A stretch of 64,000 nt of DNA from assembly GCA_963843605.1 (NCBI GenBank), contig CAWJLA010000002.1, positions 434,001 to 498,000 on the forward strand, written 5' to 3'. The translations under genes and the position numbers were made by a program. This document shows positions 56,259-64,000 of this stretch, piece after piece. Every line of letters starts with the position of its first letter. Within the stretch, counting starts at the first letter, position 1. The notes under the pieces are model-generated. The model was not told the origin of the DNA. It saw only the letters and a list, made by a program, of their open reading frames with translations, and ran no database searches. This DNA comes from FEN-1297 sp963843605 (GTDB lineage Bacteria > Bacteroidota > Ignavibacteria > Ignavibacteriales > Ignavibacteriaceae).

Positions 56259-57503
56259 TTAATTTATGATAAAACTTGCCGGCCTGTCTATAACCGATGC
56301 TATAGTTCCAAGTACCTTTCCATTGAAAGGTGATTTTAAATTTTTTAAGTCTTTTTCCGAAAGCTTTGAGCCAGATATGAATTTTAAAGTATTTGAACCG
56401 CCGCCGGAAATATATCTTAAAATTTTACCTGAGGCAGTTTTTAATTCCGGGCTGTTTATTATTGTAATGTGCTCATTAAAAAAGAATAAAACCGAATCTC
56501 CGTTAATTTTGTATCGGGTAATTTTAGGACCTATCTCGGACTCCGGATCCCATTTCCCGTCAAATGTCCATGCTGCGGTAATATTCTTAGGATCAGGCGA
56601 TCCTTTTGCCGAGGAAAGATTGTCTTGAAACCAGCCGAAATCTCCACCATCACGGTGGCAATTAAAATAATAATCCCTTTCACCCCAATTGAACGGGCGG
56701 TTTGCTTTCGGGTCCTTATTTACAACGTGATAAATCGGTTTATCGGCAAGATTTTTTGAAAAGGTACAATTCAATAAATAAAATTGCGCCTCATAATGAT
56801 GTCTGCCCAGATAATAACTTTCGGCACCGTCGAAAGAACAATTCCTAAGTACAAATTTCTGATTTTCATTATATCCGCCGGCATGCCAGATGGATGCAGT
56901 CTTCCCTTTTACCTGATAGAATTTAGAATTCTTTATGAAACACCAGCCTCGCGGACAGACAAAATCAACCGCCCCCTGAATATTGCAATCCGACTGATAG
57001 TACATTCCGGTTTTATAATCCCACAAAGAAATCGTATCGCCGCCCTTGCTTAGAACATTACAGTTTTTTATTACCGTTCTTGTTCCCCTTCCGTATATTG
57101 CAAAGGCATGAGGTCCTATTTTAGGCTGGGTATTTTCGATGGTCAGATTTTCAATTATGATATCATCGGCGTGAATATTTATAACCGCAGGCCCTACAGG
57201 ATCGGGGTTTGCAATCCAGTCGGTTCGTACTTGATTATACTCGATTATTGTGCTGTCTTTGCTTTGGCCTTTTAAGGTTATATTGTCCTGTTCAATTCTG
57301 AATTTTTCGTTATACACACCGTTCTTAATATAAATTACAGTACGTTCATAATTGAACATTGGTAAAGCATCTATAGCCTGGGTAATAGTTGTATAGTCGC
57401 CGCTCCCGTCCTGTGCAACAATTATTAGCGGTCTGTCGTTCGAATAAACATTGGTAGTTCCGGTTAGAATAATTACTGAGATGAACATTAAAAATTTATA
57501 CAT
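56259..57503 (-). CDS. Pectin methylesterase (CE8)
   Basis: This first gene of the operon encodes a 414-residue exported protein (LMFISVIILTGTTNVYS). It has the CE8 beta-helix opening VAQDGSGDYTTITQAIDALP, and active-site segments GGDTISLWD and QGAVDFVCPRGWCFIKN that carry the two catalytic Asp residues. The LGRHHYEAQFYLLNC segment takes the place of the usual LGRPW. It removes methyl groups from homogalacturonan, which the calcium-dependent lyases downstream require. The GAVDFV box and long C-terminal extension differ from plant-type enzymes, as in other Bacteroidetes CE8 proteins. Confidence 0.9.
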   Translation of the reverse strand: MYKFLMFISVIILTGTTNVYSNDRPLIIVAQDGSGDYTTITQAIDALPMFNYERTVIYIKNGVYNEKFRIEQDNITLKGQSKDSTIIEYNQVRTDWIANPDPVGPAVINIHADDIIIENLTIENTQPKIGPHAFAIYGRGTRTVIKNCNVLSKGGDTISLWDYKTGMYYQSDCNIQGAVDFVCPRGWCFIKNSKFYQVKGKTASIWHAGGYNENQKFVLRNCSFDGAESYYLGRHHYEAQFYLLNCTFSKNLADKPIYHVVNKDPKANRPFNWGERDYYFNCHRDGGDFGWFQDNLSSAKGSPDPKNITAAWTFDGKWDPESEIGPKITRYKINGDSVLFFFNEHITIINSPELKTASGKILRYISGGGSNTLKFISGSKLSEKDLKNLKSPFNGKVLGTIASVIDRPASFIIN

Positions 57504-57778
57504 GGTTTGTGTTCCGTAAATTAAATCTCAAACAATTTAGTTGACTTTCCGGATCAAATCAGAGAGGTTTCCTTAATTGATAAAGTTATCGTTTACTTAA
57601 ATTTATAAAAAATATATTATATATGTAATTCTTTTTTAATTTTATTTCTCGCATTTACTGAAAAAATGATTAAGCAATTGAGATGCAAATTAAATGAAAA
57701 TATAATACCGACTATTCGCAATCAGGGTGTGCTTTCCGATTCAAATGTTAATTTGCACATATATTCAGTTTGAAATGA
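57504..57778. promoter_or_regulatory. Divergent regulatory region of the pectin operon and the cytochrome gene
   Basis: This gene-free region lies between the divergent starts of the CE8 operon and the cytochrome gene and must hold both promoters. It is AT-rich with several TATAAT-like stretches (for example AATATAATACC near 57697). No unique -35/-10 pair or operator could be chosen. Confidence 0.35.
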
Positions 57779-57820
57779 TTGTTAAATTGCTCCGGGGAAA
57801 AAATAATGAAAGGATATATA

Positions 57821-58342
57821 ATGAAAAAATTCTGGGGTATTTTAATTACGGCAGTTGCATTATTCGTGATATTTTTATTGTTTATTTATTCAGGTATTTA
57901 TAATGTAAGCGCGATGGTTCCGCATAACAAATTGACAGTCTGGGTCATCAATACGGTGAAAGATAATTCGATTGAACATCATTCAAAGGATATAAAAATT
58001 CCTAACCTAAATGATTCGACAATGATAAAAACCGGATTTGCACATTACAGGGAAATGTGTGTAGGCTGCCACGGAGCACCGGGCATAAAATCAGATGATA
58101 TAGGAAAAGGTTTATATCCTCATCCGCCTAATCTGGCTCATTCGGCAAAAGAAATGCCGGCATCACAACTTTTTTGGATTACAAAGAACGGTATAAAATT
58201 TACCGGTATGCCTGCTTTCGGCAAGACCCACAGCGACCAGAAAATTTGGGACATCGTTTCGTTTATGGAGACGCTTCCCAATATGTCTAAAGAGCAATAC
58301 GACAATATGAATAAAAAAATAAAAATGCAGGATGATGATTGA
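57821..58342 (+). CDS. Membrane-anchored c-type cytochrome
   Basis: Start at ATG 57821 is preferred because AAGGA lies seven bases upstream; ATGs at 57779 and 57806 are alternatives. The product has an N-terminal membrane helix (ILITAVALFVIFLLFIYSG) and a periplasmic domain with one heme motif CVGCH (about residues 80-84) and a probable axial Met in GMPAFG. The fold is that of small class I monoheme cytochromes accepting electrons in the periplasm. It is a plus-strand gene divergent from the pectin operon and has no oxidase neighbour in the window. Confidence 0.88.
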   Translation: MKKFWGILITAVALFVIFLLFIYSGIYNVSAMVPHNKLTVWVINTVKDNSIEHHSKDIKIPNLNDSTMIKTGFAHYREMCVGCHGAPGIKSDDIGKGLYPHPPNLAHSAKEMPASQLFWITKNGIKFTGMPAFGKTHSDQKIWDIVSFMETLPNMSKEQYDNMNKKIKMQDDD

Positions 58343-58434
58343 AATTTATAATAATAATGACGTTAACTCAAAGGCACTATCAGGTTAAACGGCAAGGCTA
58401 ATTTTTTTAAAATGAAGAAAAACCGAATAACGAT

Positions 58435-58698
58435 TTGAACACTTTTAGGTTTAAAACCGGAATAAAAGACAGCACAGATCTGGAAGCAATAAGATCATAT
58501 CTAAAAAATATAAAAGGAATTACTGAATGTTATTTTGAGGATGACGATCCAAAGAAAATTCTAATTGTCAAAGCGGAAAGAATTTCCAGGAAAACAATAT
58601 CGCAGGAAATTTTCAATGCCGGCTTTAGAAACGAACCTGTAAATTCGGTATGGAATAAAACTGTCGAAAAAGTATTTAAAAAAGATTGCTGCAAATAG
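58435..58698 (+). CDS. HMA-like small protein without a CxxC metal motif
   Basis: The frame encodes 87 residues if it starts at TTG 58435; no ATG is in frame upstream, so the start is uncertain. The beta-alpha-beta-beta-alpha-beta pattern (FRFKTGIKDSTDLEAIRSYL, CYFEDDDPKKILIVKAE, ISRKTISQEIFNAGFR) is that of heavy-metal-associated domains. The metal-binding CxxC between the first strand and helix is missing; a CC pair stands near the C-terminus instead. Function could be regulatory or a relic of a metallochaperone. It lies about 90 bases after the cytochrome gene. Confidence 0.55.
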   Translation: MNTFRFKTGIKDSTDLEAIRSYLKNIKGITECYFEDDDPKKILIVKAERISRKTISQEIFNAGFRNEPVNSVWNKTVEKVFKKDCCK

Positions 58699-58925
58699 AG
58701 TAAAAGAGGCATTTGAATTATTAAGGTTATTCCGCAGCCTTCCGTTCTTATTATCTGATTCGGGACAATCACAGTGGGATGGAGCATTGTTTTGGAAAAC
58801 TACCAACCGCATGCTTCCGGTGCCGGGATTCTAAGACGTTTTAAACTATAAACAAAGATGGGAAATTATAGAATATTTACGTAGTTTAAGAAAAGACTAA
58901 ACGGTATTATTATTAAGGAGGGGAA

Positions 58926-59150
58926 ATGTTTCATAATTTCTTTTGGAACGGGATGGGATTCGGCTGGATATTCTGGGTGATGGTTATTGTATTAATAATA
59001 TGGGCTGTGACTAACGGATCAAAAAGAAATCAATATACCAGACAGGATTTTCCGCCCCATGAATCAGCTATCGATATACTGAAAAAAAGATATGCCCGCG
59101 GAGAGATTACAAAAGAGCAATTTGAACAAATGAAAAAGGATATCGAATAA
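58926..59150 (+). CDS. SHOCT-domain membrane protein
   Basis: The 74-residue protein has one membrane helix (GFGWIFWVMVIVLIIWAVT) and a C-terminal SHOCT domain (IDILKKRYARGEITKEQFEQMKKDIE), a short two-helix module found at the ends of many small membrane proteins. The RBS AAGGAGGGG lies directly upstream. Its role is unknown; such proteins often accompany cytochrome or copper-handling genes, as here. Confidence 0.85.
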   Translation: MFHNFFWNGMGFGWIFWVMVIVLIIWAVTNGSKRNQYTRQDFPPHESAIDILKKRYARGEITKEQFEQMKKDIE

Positions 59151-59200
59151 GCATAATTATCCGCTTCAAGTTTCAAAATAAAAATACTGGGACTTTGTAA

Positions 59201-59242
59201 AAATGTATGTAATAAATTTAATAAAATTTATTACATACATTT
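59201..59242. terminator. Bidirectional terminator
   Basis: The two 19-base arms (59201-59219 and 59224-59242) are perfect inverted repeats, AAATGTATGTAATAAATTT and its complement, with a four-base loop. It lies between the converging SHOCT gene and the small minus-strand gene. Confidence 0.7.
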
Positions 59243-59257
59243 ATTCAAACCGGGGAT

Positions 59258-59491
59258 TTAAAAAGAAGATAAGATATATTTATACTTAGGGTCCTTGATC
59301 TTATTAAGATACTGTTCCGCCTTCATACTTTCGCCTCTCAGTATATAAAGATGGAAAAGATCGGCATTGCTTTTATCTATATCAACATTAACCATGTATT
59401 TTTCTTTATTCCGGATAACCCTGCTTGGTATAAATGAATTTAATAATTCAATCTCAATCCCGGTCACATTATGATCAAAAATTGTCTCCAT
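59258..59491 (-). CDS. Hypothetical small protein
   Basis: This encodes 77 residues (METIFDHNVTGIEIELLNSF ... KIKDPKYKYILSSF) with no export signal. The charged, helix-rich C-terminal half (LFHLYILRGESMKAEQYLNKI) looks like a single tetratricopeptide-like helix pair. I recognise no family. A reasonable RBS (GGAG) precedes the start and a terminator follows the stop. Confidence 0.5.
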   Translation of the reverse strand: METIFDHNVTGIEIELLNSFIPSRVIRNKEKYMVNVDIDKSNADLFHLYILRGESMKAEQYLNKIKDPKYKYILSSF

Positions 59492-59712
59492 AATTTACTC
59501 CTATTATATCCTTAAATACCCGTCGTAATTTCAACTGACTTAAGGATTATTCCGTGTTTTTCTTTGCTTATCAGCCGTAAATTAAGGACAAATCCAAACC
59601 TTCTTAATTTAAATTGTTATTAAGCAACCGATGATAATATAAAAAATATACTGAGATTTTCCATGCATTTTTATGGTACTTTTTAAGAAATATTTAAATA
59701 TTATGCATAAAC

Positions 59713-60294
59713 TTATGGTTCTATTCGGGTTCCTAAAACTTTTAAGAACTGCTTCATCCATTCTGGATGTGCCGGCCAGGCCGGGGCCGTAACAAGTAAT
59801 CCGTCGGTTACCGCATTATCTGCATTTTTGCTTATTTCACCGTATCTCGCACCTGCAGCTATGCATTCCGGGCCGACTGCCGGATAAGATATCATATGCT
59901 TGCCTTTAAGCATATCGGCTGCAGCTAAAATCTGGGGACCATGACAAATAGCGGCTATGGGTTTCTTTTCAAAATGCTTTACAATCTCTATGACTCTTTT
60001 ATTCAGTCGCAAGTATTCCGGAGCTCTGCCTCCGGGAATAACAAGTGCATCATAATTTTCGGGTTTTACACCCTCGAAATCTGCATTCAGCTTGAATCTA
60101 TGTCCGGTTAGTTCGACGTAAGTCTGATCTCCAATGAAATCATGCACAGCAGTTTTAACTGTATCACCAGCTTTTTTATCGGGACAAACCGCGTCCACTT
60201 TGTGACCAACCATCGTTAAGATCTGAAAAGGTACCATTACTTCATAATCTTCGACAAAGTCGCCGACAATCATTAAAATTTTTTTCCCAGCCAT
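59713..60294 (-). CDS. DJ-1/PfpI-family protein
   Basis: Start at 60294 is favoured by the RBS AGGAGATAAA; the 193-residue product (MAGKKILMIVGDFVEDYEVM) is a DJ-1/PfpI fold. The nucleophile elbow AICHGPQIL holds the reactive Cys, preceded by DALVIPGGRAPEYL. Family members act as stress proteins, glyoxalases or deglycases; some are proteases in archaea. The C-terminal TAPAWPAHPEWMKQFL fits YhbO-like enzymes. It is monocistronic between unrelated genes. Confidence 0.88.
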   Translation of the reverse strand: MAGKKILMIVGDFVEDYEVMVPFQILTMVGHKVDAVCPDKKAGDTVKTAVHDFIGDQTYVELTGHRFKLNADFEGVKPENYDALVIPGGRAPEYLRLNKRVIEIVKHFEKKPIAAICHGPQILAAADMLKGKHMISYPAVGPECIAAGARYGEISKNADNAVTDGLLVTAPAWPAHPEWMKQFLKVLGTRIEP

Positions 60295-60545
60295 TTTTAT
60301 CTCCTTTTTAATAATTATTAATCGGACCATTTACCGTTAATATATCAGTGAAAAACCTTCCGTGTTTTTTCTGTAAGGAGTCATCATAACAGTAATAATT
60401 TTTCCTGTTCTTAATTAAAAAATTTTAACAGAAGATTCAATTTATTTTGAAGTACTTAGTAATGCATCTGTATTAGTACTCATAGGCATGAAATTTCGAC
60501 TTTCAAAAAAGTATAACGTTGAAAGCCGCTTGATTCTAATTTAAA

Positions 60546-62018
60546 TTACTGCCGGGCTGCAGGTAAATTAAAATGAAAAGCACTTCCCTCACCCGGTTTG
60601 CTCTCTATACTCAGCTTTCCGTTATGTTTTTCAATAAATTCTTTTACAAGTATTAATCCTAAACCTGTTCCGAATTCTTTTTCTGTTCCGGGTGTGGAAT
60701 AAAATTTTTCAGCAAAAATCCGGTCAAGGCTTTCCTTATTCATTCCGATGCCGGTATCATGAACAGAAATCTCGACTGAACTGGTTCCTTCCGGTTCTGC
60801 AGATATTCTGACAGCACCGTTTTTCTGTGTGAATTTTACTGCGTTTGAAATCAGATTCTGGATTATTGAAATCAGCATATCTTCATCCGCAAACACTTCA
60901 ATATCACCGCTTACATCCATGCTTATGTTAATTTGTTTTTTTATTGCATTGCCTTTAATTAGGCTCAGGCATTTATTAATTATTTTCAGAAGTTTTAAGT
61001 TCTCGGGTTTATATTCCATTCTGCCCATCTGAAATCTGGAAAAATGCAGAAGATTATTTGTCATGCCGAATAAATTTTTTGAAGCTTCGTAAATTGCCTG
61101 AAGGTATTCCTGGATTTCATATTTAGTTAGCGTATCAAATTCTGTAGTTAATATCTCCGAAAATCCAAGAAGTGAATTAAAAGGACTCCTTAAATCATGA
61201 GAGATCTGGGAGATCAACTTGTCTTTTGAAGAATTAAGGGAAGTCAGCTTCTCTATTAATTTATCTGCTGCTGCTGATTTTCTGCTTTCAGTAATATCTT
61301 CGCCGAAAAATACAACAGAATCAATCTCCCCGCTTTTTACAACCCGGAAATAATTAAACCGTATAAATTTTTCGCCTATTCCGGGGATATTTAAGTTTAG
61401 TTCAAATAGTCTGGGTAAATTTTCTTTTTTATCAAACAAATCGTCATTTAACCGAACCAAGATATCGCCAGTAGCATAGTTAAAGCATTCGTGCCATAGA
61501 TTTCCGGCGACTTTATCACACTTATAATTTATATAACTTAGCGCTTTTTTATTAATAAAACTGATTTTCCTAGTTTTATCCACGGTAAAAACCAGAAAAT
61601 CTTCATACGTTGGCATCCCCGGAATTCCTGATACCGTAGTTTCATTTTCTGATTTATTCAAAAACCGGGGTGAAACTTCGTGAAGTACTCCGAATATGCT
61701 TTTTTTGTTTCCTTCTTCATCATGCTCAACATATGACTGTTCGGTTACCAGCTTGGGTTTTCCGTTTTTAGTCTTTATTAAATATTCGGCCGAAATTTCC
61801 GAAAATAAATTATTCTTTAATTGATATTGAATATTTCTGATCTCGATTTTTTCCGAAATTAAAGATTCGAAACTTATTTTACTAATTTCGGCGCGAGTGT
61901 AGCCGGTAAGTTTTAAAATATCCGTACTAATGAATTCGTAAATCGATCCGGTAATATCGTATTTATAAAATATAAGTAGAGCTGAAGACAGAATATCCGG
62001 ATCATCGTCATTTTTCAT
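60546..62018 (-). CDS. PAS-domain sensor histidine kinase
   Basis: At 490 residues this protein has no membrane helix. Two PAS-like regions (about 12-115 and 135-245) are followed by the dimerisation helix with SQISHDLRSPFNSLLGFSEI (His274) and an ATP-binding domain with N box NLISNAVKFTQ, G1 DTGIGM, and G2 GTGLGLILVKEF with a final GEGSAFHFNLPA. It is a canonical hybrid-less kinase sensing a cytoplasmic signal. No response regulator is adjacent, so the partner is encoded elsewhere. Confidence 0.9.
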   Translation of the reverse strand: MKNDDDPDILSSALLIFYKYDITGSIYEFISTDILKLTGYTRAEISKISFESLISEKIEIRNIQYQLKNNLFSEISAEYLIKTKNGKPKLVTEQSYVEHDEEGNKKSIFGVLHEVSPRFLNKSENETTVSGIPGMPTYEDFLVFTVDKTRKISFINKKALSYINYKCDKVAGNLWHECFNYATGDILVRLNDDLFDKKENLPRLFELNLNIPGIGEKFIRFNYFRVVKSGEIDSVVFFGEDITESRKSAAADKLIEKLTSLNSSKDKLISQISHDLRSPFNSLLGFSEILTTEFDTLTKYEIQEYLQAIYEASKNLFGMTNNLLHFSRFQMGRMEYKPENLKLLKIINKCLSLIKGNAIKKQINISMDVSGDIEVFADEDMLISIIQNLISNAVKFTQKNGAVRISAEPEGTSSVEISVHDTGIGMNKESLDRIFAEKFYSTPGTEKEFGTGLGLILVKEFIEKHNGKLSIESKPGEGSAFHFNLPAARQ

Positions 62019-62205
62019 TAGTTGTACCCTGATTTATTTAATGCAAGAAGAAAAAATTTACAGCAGGAAATTTCCCGTTTATTATTTATATTTGAGATTG
62101 AAATTTTAGTAACGGTTTTACCTGCCGGAAAATAGTTTATGATTCCAAATAATGTTATAGAATCGATAAAATAAAATAATTAAAATAATTATTATCTAAA
62201 ATATC

Positions 62206-62234
62206 TTGACATTATAATTAAGTACTCCTATTTT
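62206..62234 (+). promoter_or_regulatory. Possible feoAB promoter
   Basis: TTGACA (62206-62211) is followed after 17 bases by TATTTT (62229-62234), a fair sigma-70-like pair, 50 bases upstream of the feoA start. An AGACTAAATCT near-palindrome just downstream (about 62240-62250) could be a metal-regulator site. Promoter consensus in this bacterial group is not well defined, so this is tentative. Confidence 0.3.
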
Positions 62235-62283
62235 TATGTAGACTAAATCTTAATAATATGCAGATTAGATTTTTGAGTTGAAA

Positions 62284-62505
62284 ATGAAAACAGCAGCAGA
62301 ATTAAAATTCGGTGAACGAGGTGTTATTGATAATATAGACGGAACACACCCTTCCTCGAGAAGAATACTTGAAGTCGGCTTTACCCCGGGCCAGGAGATA
62401 GAATTAATAAATATCTCTGCCTTCAACGACCCGATTGCTTTTTCCGTAAGGGGAACAATAATAGCAATTAGAAAAAATGAAGCCGATTGCATAAAATTGA
62501 TATGA
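62284..62505 (+). CDS. feoA: FeoA-type ferrous iron transport protein
   Basis: The protein is 73 residues from ATG 62284; a TTG at 62278 would add two. It has the SH3-like FeoA fold: MKTAAELKFGERGVIDNIDG, RRILEVGFTPGQEIELINIS and PIAFSVRGTIIAIRKNEA. FeoA assists the FeoB iron pump at the inner membrane. Its stop overlaps the feoB start (ATGA), so the two are translationally coupled. Confidence 0.9.
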   Translation: MKTAAELKFGERGVIDNIDGTHPSSRRILEVGFTPGQEIELINISAFNDPIAFSVRGTIIAIRKNEADCIKLI

Positions 62506-64000
62506 GTACTCTGGCCTTAGAAACAATTCCTATAATTACGCTCGTCGGTCCCCCAAATTCCGGAAAGACTACATTATTTAATCATTTAAGCGGTAAAAAC
62601 TATAAGACTGTCAATTATCCCGGTGCAACGGTAGAATATTCGGTAAGCAGGATACAAAAGAAATTTAAAGTCAACGCCAATATTCTAGATTCCCCTGGTA
62701 TAGTAAGCTTATTTCCTAACTCACCCGATGAAAAAGTCTCTGTTGATGCCTTATTTTCACATCCGCGTTTCGGAATACCGGATGTTGTAATTGTTACGGC
62801 AGATGCCAGCCAGTTATCCCGGCATCTTTTATTGGTAAAACAATTGATCGAGTCCAAATTCAAAGTAATTGTTGCACTTACTATGACCGACCTTTTACAA
62901 AGAAAAGGGATGGATATTTCGATTGATCTGCTGAGCCGCGAGTTAAATTGTAAAGTTGTAAAAGTTGACGGAAGAAGCGGTAAAGGAATTGTAAACCTTG
63001 TCGATACGATCCAGAATGAACTAACGTATAATCTGAAGCTACCTAAAGAAAAACCTCTAAAGTACACGGATTCTGTTTCCTTCGATAATCTTATTACCGC
63101 TTACAGGGAAATTGAAGATATCGAGAACAATGTTATATTTCAGCTCAATACAAACAAATCCCGACCTGACCTCGAAAATGCGAACAAACAGCTTAGTTTA
63201 TTAAACTGTCATTTAAATAAAATAGACCGCACCACTTTAAAAATCGATAAAATACTGCTGCATAAATACTGGGGACTGCTCCTATTTTTTGTGATAATGG
63301 CTTTTACGTTTACTTCTATTTTCTGGCTGGCACAGCCTGTAATGAACCTTGTAGATTTACTTTTCGGGTACCTGGCTAGCGAAACAATTATATTACTAGG
63401 AAACACCTGGTTCAGTAATTTACTGGCCAACGGTATAATATCCGGCACAGGAGCGGTTCTGATTTTTGTTCCTCAAATAGTAATCTTATTCCTAATACTA
63501 GGATTTCTGGAAGATACCGGATATCTGGCCCGCGGCGCAATGCTGATTGATAAACCTCTGTCAAAAATTGGTTTAAACGGCAGATCTTTTGTTCCTATGC
63601 TCTCCGGTTTTGCCTGTGCAATACCGGCTATTATGGCAACCAGGACTATTCCGAATAAAAGGGAGAGACTTTTAACAATTTTTATTATTCCGCTACTTAG
63701 CTGCAGCGCCCGCCTTCCTGTTTATGCTTTGCTTCTGGCTTTCTTATTCCCCATGAGCCAGGCATGGGTAGCGGGACTTGTACTTGCCGGTATATATATT
63801 TTCAGTATATTCAGTTCAACCGTTGCTGCTGCTATAATAAATAAATTCAGACAAAAGCTGATTATAGAAGAGGATAATTCTTCTTTTATACTTGAGCTCC
63901 CTACTTATAAAGTTCCGAAACTGAAAGTAGTTGCGGTTAATACTTATCATAGTTCGATGACTTATGTTAAGAAAGCCGGTACAGTTATCCTAATGTTGTC
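62502..64000 (+). CDS. feoB: FeoB ferrous iron transporter, 3' end cut by window edge
   Basis: Translation starts at ATG 62502 inside the feoA stop and is open to the end of the window (about 500 residues). The GTPase domain has G1 GPPNSGKTT, where N is usual in the third place, and G3 DSPG. The G4 box reads TMTD (residues following VIVAL) instead of NxxD, so nucleotide specificity may be altered. Membrane helices begin around residue 250. The two Gate-like segments are LSGFACAIPAIMATRTI and PLLSCSARLPVYALLLAFLF. FeoB imports Fe2+ in anaerobic conditions. The C-terminus lies outside the window. Confidence 0.92.
   Translation, partial: MSTLALETIPIITLVGPPNSGKTTLFNHLSGKNYKTVNYPGATVEYSVSRIQKKFKVNANILDSPGIVSLFPNSPDEKVSVDALFSHPRFGIPDVVIVTADASQLSRHLLLVKQLIESKFKVIVALTMTDLLQRKGMDISIDLLSRELNCKVVKVDGRSGKGIVNLVDTIQNELTYNLKLPKEKPLKYTDSVSFDNLITAYREIEDIENNVIFQLNTNKSRPDLENANKQLSLLNCHLNKIDRTTLKIDKILLHKYWGLLLFFVIMAFTFTSIFWLAQPVMNLVDLLFGYLASETIILLGNTWFSNLLANGIISGTGAVLIFVPQIVILFLILGFLEDTGYLARGAMLIDKPLSKIGLNGRSFVPMLSGFACAIPAIMATRTIPNKRERLLTIFIIPLLSCSARLPVYALLLAFLFPMSQAWVAGLVLAGIYIFSIFSSTVAAAIINKFRQKLIIEEDNSSFILELPTYKVPKLKVVAVNTYHSSMTYVKKAGTVILML

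Noticed and set aside
13291..57053. Many plus-strand open frames opposite the minus-strand pectinase genes
   Set aside because: They are mirror frames of clear minus-strand genes with family motifs, and have no RBS or recognisable domains.
1..64000. CRISPR array, rRNA or tRNA genes
   Set aside because: No regularly spaced direct repeats and no tRNA or rRNA-like conserved segments were seen on either strand.

Overview
The window looks like chromosomal DNA of an AT-rich Gram-negative bacterium of the Ignavibacteria / Bacteroidota-Chlorobiota group. The main reasons are several secreted enzymes ending in a type IX secretion C-terminal domain of the NYPNPFNP...KK(M/L)(I/V)L(L/I)K type, a PorV/PorQ-family protein, a TonB receptor with a carboxypeptidase-like regulatory domain, and pectinases resembling Bacteroidetes families. 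No rRNA, tRNA or CRISPR array was seen. Family names come from reading motifs, not from database searches.

Region 1 (1-8.9 kb) is accessory DNA. Short unrelated plus-strand genes (PEP-mutase family, small membrane proteins, a DUF6544-like protein, an RsgA-type GTPase, a dimeric alpha/beta-barrel protein) are separated by imperfect inverted repeats with attC-like core boxes. I read this as an integron-like cassette array whose integrase, if any, lies outside the window. It is followed by decayed DNA: a worn T9SS-sorted gene, an IS1380-like transposase remnant and a DUF5659-like gene broken by an amber codon. An intact PPOX-family gene lies among them.

Region 2 (8.9-57.5 kb) starts with a Cys-rich PAS sensor kinase. 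After that it is almost entirely minus-strand and is a very large pectin/rhamnogalacturonan utilisation locus. It holds a CE8 pectin methylesterase, PL1, PL9 (two) and PL10 lyases, five GH28 proteins, two GH88/GH105 hydrolases, a CE12 acetylesterase fused to a GATase-like domain, further esterases, GH31, DUF1080, a cupin, kduI/kduD and xylA/xylB. A TonB receptor, a T9SS-sorted fibronectin-III protein and a PorV-family protein form one cluster that replaces the usual SusC/SusD pair. Proposed flow: T9SS-displayed lyases cut pectin outside the cell, the TonB cluster imports oligomers, periplasmic GH28/GH105/esterases trim them, and KduI/KduD (unsaturated uronate branch) and XylA/XylB (xylose branch) feed central metabolism. 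kdgK, kdgA and a dedicated regulator are not in the window. A lipid-type island (acyl-ACP thioesterase, two GT-B-like proteins) and tatA interrupt the locus.

Region 3 (57.7-64 kb) holds a c-type cytochrome, an HMA-like small protein, a SHOCT protein, a DJ-1/PfpI protein, a PAS histidine kinase and the start of feoAB.

Three loci (about 1.2, 16.0 and 37.5 kb) carry one or two point lesions in otherwise well-preserved reading frames. They are either recent pseudogenes or residual sequence errors.
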